Assembly: GCF_001507435.1 (NCBI RefSeq)
Contig: NZ_LMWH01000016.1
Location: 1 to 7,971 of the forward strand
Direction: 5' to 3'
Source of the DNA: Streptomyces sp. NRRL F-5122
GTDB taxonomy: Bacteria > Actinomycetota > Actinomycetes > Streptomycetales > Streptomycetaceae
DNA length: 7,971 bases
Position numbers and translations under genes: made by a program. The notes beneath the pieces are model-generated. The model was not told the origin of the DNA and did not search any database. It saw nothing but the letters and a program-made list of their open reading frames with translations. This document shows, piece by piece, positions 1-5,275 of the stretch (position 1 is the first letter of the stretch; every line of letters begins with the position of its first letter).

Positions 1-729
1 GCTGATGACGCACACCCCGAGCGATTCGCCGTCGGCGCCCTGGAGGCACTGGAACGACACCGCGAACGGCTTCTCGGCGCCCTGGCTCGTCGGCAGCCAT
101 GTCCGGTACTCGTGGATCTTGGTCGTACCGTTCTGGAGGACCTGCCGCATCACTGCCTCGATCGTTTCGGCATTGGCACCGGGCAGGACGTCGGTGAACC
201 GACGCCCGAGGCGCCGGTCGGGTGAAAGGCCGTCATGGCTCTCGGCGACGTCGTTCACGTAGATGGACCGCAGCTGCCGGTCCCGAATGCCGACTCCGAT
301 CGGCGCGCGGGCGAGGAGCGGTCCCCGCACCGATCCGTCCACCGCGTCCCCGGACGGCATGCCGGCGTCGGTCATGGACGCGAGCCACCGTGCCGATCCG
401 TCCTGACCGTGCAACGCCGTGATCCGCACATTGACGTCGAGCACCCGGCCGTCCCGGCGGCGCACCGCCGTCGCGCCCGGCCAGCCGTTCTCGGCCCGGC
501 ACCGCTCGACGAACGCCGATGTCGGCGTCGCCTCATCGAGGGAGGGCAGCACGAGCGCGGCGGATCGGCCCACGATGTCCCCGGCGGGGTATCCGAGGAG
601 GCGTTCGGCGGTGTGTGTCCAGGCGGCGACCGTTCCCTGCTCGTCGAGCAGCGCGATGGCCGTGTCGAATATGTCGGACGCGTTCAACTGCTTGCCGAGT
701 GTCACTGCGTCGAGGCTGATCGTGGTCAT
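1..729 (-). CDS. PAS-PAS sensor protein, N-terminal part, probable SpoIIE-family PP2C phosphatase (runs off left edge)
   Basis: The frame is open from an ATG at 729 to base 1, giving 243 residues with no stop. Residues about 16-120 look like a PAS domain: FDTAIALLDEQGTVAAW, then AERLLGYPAGDIVGRS, then RRRDGRVLDVNVRITAL. Residues about 138-243 form a second PAS domain of PAS_4 type, with APIGVGIRDRQLRSIYVND, DVLPG and a C-terminal strand ending GESLGVCVIS. In actinomycetes this N-terminal arrangement usually leads into a GAF and a SpoIIE/PP2C phosphatase domain, sometimes with an HATPase module. Those proteins sense a ligand or redox state in the cytoplasm and dephosphorylate anti-sigma antagonists. 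The catalytic part lies outside the window, so the phosphatase assignment is inference and a histidine kinase or diguanylate cyclase remains possible. The ribosome binding site is weak (AGGGCGG about 9 bases upstream). The gene is transcribed away from the rest of the window. Confidence 0.85.
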   Translation of the reverse strand, partial: MTTISLDAVTLGKQLNASDIFDTAIALLDEQGTVAAWTHTAERLLGYPAGDIVGRSAALVLPSLDEATPTSAFVERCRAENGWPGATAVRRRDGRVLDVNVRITALHGQDGSARWLASMTDAGMPSGDAVDGSVRGPLLARAPIGVGIRDRQLRSIYVNDVAESHDGLSPDRRLGRRFTDVLPGANAETIEAVMRQVLQNGTTKIHEYRTWLPTSQGAEKPFAVSFQCLQGADGESLGVCVIS

Positions 730-1022
730 CGAGTGCCGCCCTGGGGGAAGTCTGGGAAAGTCGACGGTATGGGGTTCGAGCAATGTGCCCCTTTTGCATC
801 GAATGACCGAGTGGCGGTCGATTCTGTGACAGTGCCGCGCCAGTGACTGATGGTGTCCCATCTTTCAGATCGCCGGACTGCCGCCCGGCCACGCCTCCAA
901 GCCGCAGGCCGACCCCATCCGCCCCGCCTCCGGGTGCCCTCTGCGTGGCGACGCCGTTTCCCATGAGTCCCCGCTGCGTCCCGTCGGACCGGGCACGCAG
1001 GGGCGCGGCTGGGCTGCGGCTC

Positions 1023-1223
1023 GTGCCTGAGATCAAACCGACGGATGCGGAAGCCGAGAGGGCGAGGGGACGCGTCCCACTGTGGCTGGACGCCGAGGAT
1101 CTTCGCCGGCTTGCGTCCCACTGCTGTTGCTCCGAGGACACTCCGGAGGAGGACCGTGAGCAGTGCGGGCGCATCCGTTTCCGGGCGTCGGCCGCGCTCC
1201 ACAAGCACGACCTGAGCCGCTGA
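1023..1223 (+). CDS. Small His-Cys-Cys-Cys motif protein of unknown function (66 aa)
   Basis: From GTG 1023 the product is 66 residues. It begins MPEIKPTDAEAERARGRVPL and continues with WLDAEDL, SHCCCSED, EEDREQC and IRFRASAALHK. Small conserved actinomycete proteins of this appearance are familiar (PLWLD..DLR.L..HCCC....E...C.R.RFRA.AALHK), but I know of no assigned function. His33 with Cys34-36 and Cys48 could bind a metal such as zinc; this is inference. The start is uncertain. No clear Shine-Dalgarno precedes GTG 1023, and in-frame ATGs lie at 963 and 843, but the residues they would add are Pro/Arg-rich and look non-coding. Third codon positions are strongly G/C from 1023 onward. The gene stands alone between the PAS gene, which is divergent, and the tRNA remnant. 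Confidence 0.7.
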   Translation: MPEIKPTDAEAERARGRVPLWLDAEDLRRLASHCCCSEDTPEEDREQCGRIRFRASAALHKHDLSR

Positions 1224-1276
1224 CCGCTGTCGGCGGACGGCCCTGAGCCCGGCCTCCCGATGGAGGGGGCTCTCGA

Positions 1277-1321
1277 TGGCGCCTCTGTAGGACTCGAACC
1301 TGCGGTCAGGGGATCGGAAGA
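1277..1321 (-). pseudogene. Decayed 3' half of a tRNA (possible attachment-site scar)
   Basis: On the minus strand this 45-base stretch reads as a tRNA from the anticodon loop to an encoded CCA. It has CTTCCGA (1320-1314), a TGACC-like variable loop, the T-arm GCAGG-TTCGAGT-CCTA (1303-1288), then CAGAGGC, G and CCA (1287-1277). The T-stem lacks one base relative to a normal 5-bp stem. Upstream sequence gives no anticodon-stem partner, D-arm or matching 5' acceptor strand (GCCTCTG), so it cannot be a working tRNA. A fragment spanning anticodon loop to 3' end is what integrases of tRNA-targeting elements duplicate or leave behind. The amino-acid identity cannot be settled, because alignment by one base gives anticodon TCC or CCG. 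Confidence 0.5.
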
Positions 1322-1382
1322 CGCGATCGTTCCCTGCGGCCGGCCTTCCGGTCGACGTCCTTCCCGAGGACGGGCGGACCCG

Positions 1383-1418
1383 GAGTTCTCTCGTATGCAC
1401 GAGTTCTCTCATCGGAAC
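1383..1418. repeat. Short direct repeat, 10-bp unit at 18-bp period
   Basis: GAGTTCTCTC occurs at 1383-1392 and again at 1401-1410. The two copies begin 18 bases apart, and the spacer TCGTATGCACGA is itself dyad-like (TCGT-ATGC-ACGA). The repeat lies between the AraC stop codon and the tRNA remnant. It could be an arm-type integrase site or an operator; nothing here decides which. Confidence 0.5.
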
Positions 1419-1458
1419 GGTCGATCGCGTACGGCAGCAGCCGGGGTGCCCATGCAAT

Positions 1459-2304
1459 TCAATCCGAGGACTCGACCACCGTCGGGAGTCGGGATGCGCG
1501 GGCGGTGGTCCGGCGGCTGGTTCGGTAGCGGCCCGGGGTCGTTCCGATGATGTGGGTGAACGCCGCGATGAAACTGCTGGGGTTGGCCCATCCGCAGGCG
1601 TAGGCGGTCTGGATGGTGTCGTGGCCGTCGGCGAGGAGCACGAGCGCGTGGTAGATGCGTAGCTGCGTGCGCCACTCGTAGAAGGTCATGCCGAGTTCGT
1701 TGCGGAGCAGTCGGCTGAGGGTGCGGGTGCTGGCTCCGATCGACTTCCCGAGTTCGGCGAGCGTCGCGTTGTCCGCCGGCTTCTCGTACAGCATCCGGGT
1801 TATGGCCTGCAGTCGGTCGTCCCGTGGCTCCGGCAGGTGCAGTGGCTGTTCGTGCGCTTCGCGGAGTTCATCGACGAGGACGCGAACGAGGCGGGAGCGC
1901 GCGGAGCGGCTGTAATCAGGCGCGGCGTCGTCGTAGTTGCGGGGGCCGGTCAGGGCGAGCAGGACCTCGCGAACGAGATCGGAGGCCAGGAACACGGAGG
2001 GGCGGTCCGGCAGGAGCCGGGCGAGGGACGGCGGGAGAAAGACGATCCGCATATCGGTGTCGCCGTGGGCGCGGTGGTAGTGCGTGAACTCGGCGGGGGT
2101 CCAGGCGACCCGGTTGGCGGGAACGATCGATGTGCCGCGCTCGGTGTGAACTGCCAGGACGCCGCTGGCCGCGTACACCAGATGTCCTCGCGCGTGCGAC
2201 TGCACTGCGCTTGTTCCGCCGGATGGCCAGAGGTGGCGCCCGCCGGACGGCCACAGATGCGACGTGACACCCGCCGTCCGGCGAGGTTGGCGGCTGAGAG
2301 GCAT
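1459..2304 (-). CDS. AraC-family transcriptional regulator with cupin-like N-terminus
   Basis: The product is 281 residues from ATG 2304. The N-terminal half (about 32-95) resembles the AraC ligand-binding cupin: HARGHLVYAASGVLAVHTERG, then VAWTPAEFTHYHRA. The C-terminal AraC DNA-binding domain has its first helix-turn-helix at about 180-202 (TLAELGKSIGASTRTLSRLL) and its second at about 228-252 (TIQTAYACGWANPSSFIAAF), followed by the family signature GTTPGRYR. It is divergent from the alpha/beta hydrolase, a common regulator-target arrangement, so that gene is the likely target. GTG 2328 is an alternative start (289 aa) with a weak AGG upstream. I prefer ATG 2304 because the sequence before it looks non-native. 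A TACGAT -10-like hexamer lies 8 bases before ATG 2304, allowing a leaderless message. The residues HLWPSGG at 16-22 are repeated at 24-30. Confidence 0.9.
   Translation of the reverse strand: MPLSRQPRRTAGVTSHLWPSGGRHLWPSGGTSAVQSHARGHLVYAASGVLAVHTERGTSIVPANRVAWTPAEFTHYHRAHGDTDMRIVFLPPSLARLLPDRPSVFLASDLVREVLLALTGPRNYDDAAPDYSRSARSRLVRVLVDELREAHEQPLHLPEPRDDRLQAITRMLYEKPADNATLAELGKSIGASTRTLSRLLRNELGMTFYEWRTQLRIYHALVLLADGHDTIQTAYACGWANPSSFIAAFTHIIGTTPGRYRTSRRTTARASRLPTVVESSD
2215..2259 (-). repeat. Tandem 21-bp duplication inside the AraC gene (HLWPSGG twice)
   Basis: Reading the minus strand, 2259-2239 and 2235-2215 each encode HLWPSGG, separated by one Arg codon. The copies differ at four bases. 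All four are third-position changes that keep the amino acid: CAT/CAC, CTG/CTC, CCG/CCA and GGG/GGA. Confidence 0.75.
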
Positions 2305-2372
2305 CAGTTGGCATCGTATCGGTAGCACGCCACACCTGGATCTGGTGAGACTGCCTTCATCCGAAGTGGTCG

Positions 2373-2397
2373 TCGGTCGCGCGGGGCGCCCGACCGA
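2373..2397. promoter_or_regulatory. 25-bp imperfect palindrome in the AraC-hydrolase intergenic region
   Basis: TCGGTCG (2373-2379) pairs with CGACCGA (2391-2397). Inside it GCG pairs with CGC across GGG, and only one C-C mismatch separates the two stems. It lies about 63 bases before the hydrolase start and about 70 bases upstream of the AraC start. It could be a DNA operator or an mRNA hairpin in the hydrolase leader; no test from sequence alone separates these. Confidence 0.45.
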
Positions 2398-2406
2398 ACC
2401 GCACGT

Positions 2407-2433
2407 GGCATCGAGGCAGCGTGTCTCGATGCC
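2407..2433. promoter_or_regulatory. Perfect 9-bp inverted repeat, candidate operator upstream of the hydrolase
   Basis: GGCATCGAG (2407-2415) and CTCGATGCC (2425-2433) form a perfect 9-bp dyad with a 9-base spacer, ending 26 bases before the hydrolase GTG. The half-site GGCATC recurs at 2300-2305 and 2310-2315, overlapping the AraC start. The shared half-site at both ends of the divergent region suggests a binding site for the adjacent AraC regulator; that link is inference. Confidence 0.5.
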
Positions 2434-2459
2434 GCGGCTCGAGGGAGAAGGAGAAACGC

Positions 2460-3152
2460 GTGGCGACGTTCGTCCTCGTGCCCGGCGGTTGGCACGGCTC
2501 CTGGTCGTTCGAGGCGGTGGTTCCGCTGCTGGAGCGTGCCGGTCACGCCGTTCACGCCTTGACGCTGACCGGTCTGCGGCCGGACGACGACAGCACGACG
2601 GTCGCGACCGCCAACCTCGACACGCACGCAGACGACGTATTGCGGCTCCTCGATCGCGCCCACATCAACAGCGCGACGCTGGTCGGCCACAGCTACGGCG
2701 GGATGGTGATCGCGGCCGCAGCCGATCGCGCTGACGGCCGGATCTCACGACTGGTGCATCTTGATGCCTACGTACCGCGCGACGGCGAGTCGTGCTGGTC
2801 GTCAACGACCGAGCGCTACCGGGAAGCGTTCGCCGCCGGGGCTGCGACCACCGGCTACGCCGTCCGCCCGCCGGCCGGCGGCGATCCCCGCCGCCGGCCC
2901 CATCCCCTCGCGTCCTTCCTGCAAACGATCCGGCTCGCCGGCACACTCGTCCCCCGTCGGGAGTTCATCTACTGCTCGGGATGGGAAGACCGGACGCCGT
3001 TCTCCGGACTCCGCACCCGACTCCGAGCCGATCCCGGTTGGCAGGTCCACGACCTGCCAACCGGCCACGACGCGATGCATGAGGCCCCGGACGCGGTCGC
3101 TGCTCTCCTGCTCGGCGAACGCATCGCGGACGCACCCTCAGGAAACCCGTGA
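2460..3152 (+). CDS. Alpha/beta-fold hydrolase (esterase-like, 230 aa)
   Basis: The start is GTG 2460, set by a strong AAGGAG at 2448-2453 with 6-base spacing; longer readings from 2421 lack this. The product begins VATFVLVPGGWHGSWSF, the beta-strand plus oxyanion-loop signature (G9-G10-W11-H12) of small cytoplasmic alpha/beta hydrolases related to plant methylesterases and hydroxynitrile lyases. The nucleophile elbow is GHSYGG, with Ser78 as nucleophile. The likely catalytic His is His203 in PTGHDAMHEAPDAV, a typical C-terminal context. The acidic member is not certain from inspection; a residue in WEDRTPF (about 175-181) is a candidate. Length is normal for the family. The substrate cannot be inferred, though small ester or lactone compounds are usual. 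The gene is divergent from the AraC regulator and probably under its control. Its stop codon lies inside the first copy of a repeat found again at 5689. Confidence 0.9.
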   Translation: MATFVLVPGGWHGSWSFEAVVPLLERAGHAVHALTLTGLRPDDDSTTVATANLDTHADDVLRLLDRAHINSATLVGHSYGGMVIAAAADRADGRISRLVHLDAYVPRDGESCWSSTTERYREAFAAGAATTGYAVRPPAGGDPRRRPHPLASFLQTIRLAGTLVPRREFIYCSGWEDRTPFSGLRTRLRADPGWQVHDLPTGHDAMHEAPDAVAALLLGERIADAPSGNP

Positions 3153-3192
3153 CAGCCGGACGGTCCGGGGTCTTCCCTTGATCGTCGGGGGA
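3149..3192 (+). repeat. Diverged direct repeat, copy A
   Basis: The copy begins GTGACAGCCGGACGG, contains CTTGATC and ends GGGGGAG. It matches 5689-5734 along its length with about one gap and scattered changes. It starts at the hydrolase stop codon and contains the dyad CCGGAC-G-GTCCGG at 3157-3169. It may mark the left boundary of an inserted segment. Confidence 0.55.
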
Positions 3193-3339
3193 GGCGCAGC
3201 GGAGCCCACGGAACACCGACACAGGCCCGAGCCCTCCACTTGCTCGGCCGGATGCCGGCCAGGGTTGGAACAGGGCTCACACGGTCACAGCGTGATTACC
3301 CATGCTTTCCTACTGCCGTCCCTGGCAGGAGACACGGCC

Positions 3340-3527
3340 ACTGACGCGCGCCGCCCATTCGACTTGCGCCACTTGACGCCGTCGACCTGGTTGAACGCCG
3401 GCATGGACGCCACCGAGGTCGCCGAACGGGCGGGCAACAGTGTGGGAGGTGTTGTTGAGGCGGTGAGCGAAGTGCCACGACGGCCGGTAGGGAGGCCGCC
3501 AACTCCAAGATTGAGGGGTTGTTACGC
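3340..3527 (+). pseudogene. C-terminal remnant of a tyrosine recombinase (phage/ICE integrase), frameshifted
   Basis: The frame at 3349 reads RRPFDLRH, STWLNAGMDATEVAERAGNSV. This is the box-II region of actinomycete integrases (PYDLRHA..STWLNAGV...VAERAGNSV), including the catalytic DLRH arginine. After GNSV an extra base at about 3445 shifts the frame. The other frame then continues EVLLRR-stop-AKCHDGR (3446-3487), where intact relatives read EVLLSRYAKC.DGR. The stop (TGA 3464-3466) therefore replaces the catalytic tyrosine. A second stop (TAG 3488) and another extra base (about 3491) precede EAANSKIEGLLR (3492-3527), again family-like. With two frameshifts, two stops and no N-terminal domains this is a dead fragment. 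Its left limit is vague; AFLLPSLA at about 3304-3327 may also belong to it. It marks past integration near the tRNA scar. Confidence 0.75.
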
Positions 3528-3564
3528 GGCCGACAACGTCAGGCGCCGATACGTTGCAAGGTCT

Positions 3565-3795
3565 TCAGCCGAATTCGCCGTTGCGCACGCCCTGTTGAAA
3601 CGCCGCCCACTCCTCTGCGGTGAATCGCAGCGGCGGCAGTTCCCTGTTCTGCGAATCGCGGACCGCAACCGCTCCGCCGCCGAGGTCTGCGACCTCCACA
3701 CACGTCTTGTCCCACCTGTTGGAGTAGCTGCTCGTGACCCAGTCCGCATCGGTCAGGTCTATCGCGTACAGCGCGGTCTTCGCTGTGTCCATCAT
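3565..3795 (-). CDS. DUF397 domain protein (first copy, 76 aa)
   Basis: The product shows the whole DUF397 pattern: ADWVTSSYSN, then KTCVEVADLGGGAVAVRDSQN, then LPPLRFTAEEWAAFQQGVRNGEFG. The family is almost confined to actinomycetes. Its members are short cytoplasmic proteins usually encoded next to a helix-turn-helix (XRE-type, WhiJ-like) regulator, and some such pairs influence development and antibiotic production in Streptomyces. A consensus AGGAGG at 3800-3805 precedes two consecutive ATGs at 3795 and 3792. Spacing favours 3792 slightly, while 3795 gives the longest product. No helix-turn-helix gene lies beside it: downstream is the integrase remnant and upstream a 23-codon frame and a transposase fragment. 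It is therefore an orphan, unless its partner is elsewhere. The last seven residues (VRNGEFG) are identical to those of the second copy at 5276-5500. Confidence 0.9.
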   Translation of the reverse strand: MMDTAKTALYAIDLTDADWVTSSYSNRWDKTCVEVADLGGGAVAVRDSQNRELPPLRFTAEEWAAFQQGVRNGEFG

Positions 3796-3863
3796 GGGAC
3801 CTCCTGTCGCTGTCGGATGGACGTCCCCTCCTCAAGGGTCACTCTGATGGTCCTCATGTGCAT
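3792..3863 (-). CDS. Possible 23-codon leader ORF overlapping the DUF397 start
   Basis: ATG 3863 opens a frame encoding MHMRTIRVTLEEGTSIRQRQ and three more residues. Its TGA overlaps the DUF397 ATG 3795 in an ATGA arrangement. A GGAAGG sequence lies just upstream of ATG 3863. The overlap and ribosome site suggest a translationally coupled leader peptide, or the tail of a lost upstream gene. There is no recognisable homology and the frame is very short, so it may be chance. Confidence 0.25.
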   Translation of the reverse strand: MHMRTIRVTLEEGTSIRQRQEVP

Positions 3864-4012
3864 CTCGCCTTCCTGGCTGGACGGCTGCCCGCCCACCCGC
3901 CGCAAAGGCGCGGGCCGTGAAAAGCGGGTGACGCGCGATCCGGATCGGGTGATGCTGGATCCGGACATGGCGCCTCTCGCACTTCTGGGAGCGTCGGGCC
4001 GGTGCGGCCGGC

Positions 4013-4095
4013 ATTTCGACTGCCCCGGTGATGTAGCGGCAGGCGGTGGTCGTGCCGACCCGGAACGCGGCCGCGAGCTGGGTAGAGTCGTCCAC
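4013..4095 (-). pseudogene. Fragment of an IS transposase (helix-turn-helix region)
   Basis: The minus strand from 4095 encodes VDDSTQLAAAFRVGTTTACR followed by YITGAVEM. This resembles the helix-turn-helix part of actinomycete DDE transposases of IS5-like type, which carry a pattern like YAQLAAGFGVGTTTAWRYVTEAVELL. About 28 residues are recognisable. Beyond them (MPAAPARRSQKCERRH and onward) the resemblance stops, and no DDE catalytic region is present. The fragment abuts the GTG start of the DUF4239 gene, and the two frames share the palindrome CACGTG at 4093-4098. Confidence 0.5.
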
Positions 4096-4096
4096 G
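4083..4096 (+). promoter_or_regulatory. Candidate -10 box giving a leaderless DUF4239 message
   Basis: TAGAGT at 4083-4088 matches the actinomycete -10 consensus TAGRRT exactly. Seven bases separate it from GTG 4096, so transcription could begin at the start codon itself. No good -35 hexamer is visible 17-18 bases upstream (CCGGAA at 4060). No Shine-Dalgarno precedes GTG 4096, which fits leaderless translation. Confidence 0.35.
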
Positions 4097-4887
4097 TGGG
4101 ACTTTGGCTACTCAACAACCTGAACACGCCCACCCTCGCGATCCTCATCGTTGGCGGTGTTGTTGTTTTGTCGCTCGTCGCTTGCTTGGTGACGCGCCGT
4201 CTTTTTCCCGAGTTGATCAATGGCGTGACCAATGACGTGTCCCGCACGGTACTTGAACTGTTCGGAGCCATCTACGGAATCGTCCTTGCTTTCGTCATCG
4301 TGACCTTGTGGACCGAACTCGAGCAAGTTCAAGCAGTGGTGACGTCGGAGGCGACAGATCTCGCCGTGATCTCCCGCAACGCGCATTCGTTTCCAGACGA
4401 TGTGCAAAAAAAGATGGACCGAGCGATCGGTGACTACGTCCATGCTGTCGTGGAGGATGCATGGCCGCTTATGCGCGACGGGAAAAACAGCCTCAGCGCG
4501 ACATCGGGCAAGCTCGAGGCGTTGTATGGAGTCCTTCAGGGATTTGATCCTAAGAGCGGCTCCGAACAGGCCTTCTACAGCCAGTCGGTGGAGCGGCTGA
4601 ACGATGTGACCGCGCAGCGTAGGACGCGCATCCTGGCCGCAACGCAACAACTGCCCCCTCTCCTGCAGGTCCTCACCTACGGGGGAGCACTCGTCGTGAT
4701 GCTGATGACCTTGCTTTACGGCGTGGAGAACCTCAAGGTGCAGCTGCTTTTCGTAGGGTCGATCGCGTTGCTGGTAGGCCTGAGTCTCACTCTCGTCCTC
4801 GTCCTTGAGCACCCCTTCGCCGGAGAAGTGAGTGCGAGTCCACATCCGTTCAAGGAAGGCCAGCTGAGCAAATACTGGGGCGGGTGA
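4096..4887 (+). CDS. DUF4239 family integral membrane protein (263 aa)
   Basis: GTG 4096 starts VGLWLLNNLN, matching the usual N-terminus of this family; the open frame upstream is not family-like. Four membrane segments are visible: about 12-33 (TPTLAILIVGGVVVLSLVAC), 53-72 (LELFGAIYGIVLAFVIVTLW), 187-209 and 215-237. Between the second and third lies a soluble loop of about 110 residues (75-185). It carries family features such as EATDLAVISRNAHSFP, a YVHAVVEDAWP helix, and SVERLNDVTAQRRTRILAA just before TM3. The family is annotated only as DUF4239, bestrophin-like in topology by some descriptions; its function is unknown and any channel role would be speculation. Its codon use is less G/C-rich in places (runs of A and T at 4400-4430) than its neighbours. 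It stands alone, with a transposase fragment at its 5' end, suggesting acquisition or loss of native upstream DNA. Confidence 0.85.
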   Translation: MGLWLLNNLNTPTLAILIVGGVVVLSLVACLVTRRLFPELINGVTNDVSRTVLELFGAIYGIVLAFVIVTLWTELEQVQAVVTSEATDLAVISRNAHSFPDDVQKKMDRAIGDYVHAVVEDAWPLMRDGKNSLSATSGKLEALYGVLQGFDPKSGSEQAFYSQSVERLNDVTAQRRTRILAATQQLPPLLQVLTYGGALVVMLMTLLYGVENLKVQLLFVGSIALLVGLSLTLVLVLEHPFAGEVSASPHPFKEGQLSKYWGG

Positions 4888-5019
4888 CATGCTGAGGTCC
4901 GGCGAGAGTTCTTCCGACCCGTCGCTACTCCGTGCCCGCAGCCGACACAGCCGGGGCCGCTGCATGAGATCTGTGGGGGTAGTTGCGTGCCACCGCGACA
5001 GTTGCTTCCTTTCCCCCGG

Positions 5020-5198
5020 TCACGCCGGCCGGCGTCGATCCGGGCGGTTGGTCGTATCGCGCACCGTCACCCGGACATCCGCCACGTCGGGCGTCCCGGG
5101 GCCGGTAGAGAACCGCAGGATGTCGATGGCCCCTCCGTGCCGCGGTCGCTGCCGTACACCGTGCTCGCCTTGACCTGCGGTTTTCGAGGCGGGCGCGA
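5020..5198 (-). other. Possible decayed minus-strand coding remnant between DUF4239 and DUF397
   Basis: Minus-strand frames with strongly G/C third positions read KPQVKASTVYGSDRGTEG (about 5185-5132). After a one-base shift they continue AIDILRFSTGPGTPDVADVR and VTVRDTTNRPD to a TGA at 5022-5020. I do not recognise a family. The opposite strand is also open here, so this may only be high-GC noise. The rest of the 388-base gap 4888-5275 shows no gene. Confidence 0.2.
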
Positions 5199-5213
5199 CG
5201 CCAGTTGCAACGT

Positions 5214-5244
5214 GGGAGGGACGGGATGAGGGTGGGAAGGGGGG
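5214..5244 (+). promoter_or_regulatory. G-quadruplex-type motif in the leader of the second DUF397 gene
   Basis: Six runs of three or more G occur at 5214-5216, 5218-5220, 5223-5225, 5230-5232, 5234-5236 and 5239-5244. The loops are 1, 2, 4, 1 and 2 bases long. The motif is on the coding strand and ends 31 bases before ATG 5276. It may lie in the promoter or the mRNA leader. It is followed by a tandem ATCGAAC (5253-5259 and 5260-5266). Confidence 0.5.
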
Positions 5245-5275
5245 AATGTCCGATCGAACATCGAACGGAGTTCTC

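Noticed and set aside
1277..1321. A functional tRNA gene
   Set aside because: The D-arm, the 5' acceptor strand and the anticodon-stem pairing are absent, and the T-stem is one base short.
533..1457. Minus-strand open frames of 223 and 243 residues (533-1204 and 726-1457) over the small Cys protein and the region upstream of the PAS gene
   Set aside because: They overlap the well-supported PAS gene or the small plus-strand gene, are Arg-rich and show no domain motifs.
2761..4095. A very long plus-strand open frame running through the hydrolase, integrase remnant and DUF397 region into DUF4239
   Set aside because: Only the part from 4096 matches a family. The upstream part is out of frame with the hydrolase and antisense to DUF397, with low-complexity Arg/Pro composition typical of GC-rich shadow frames.
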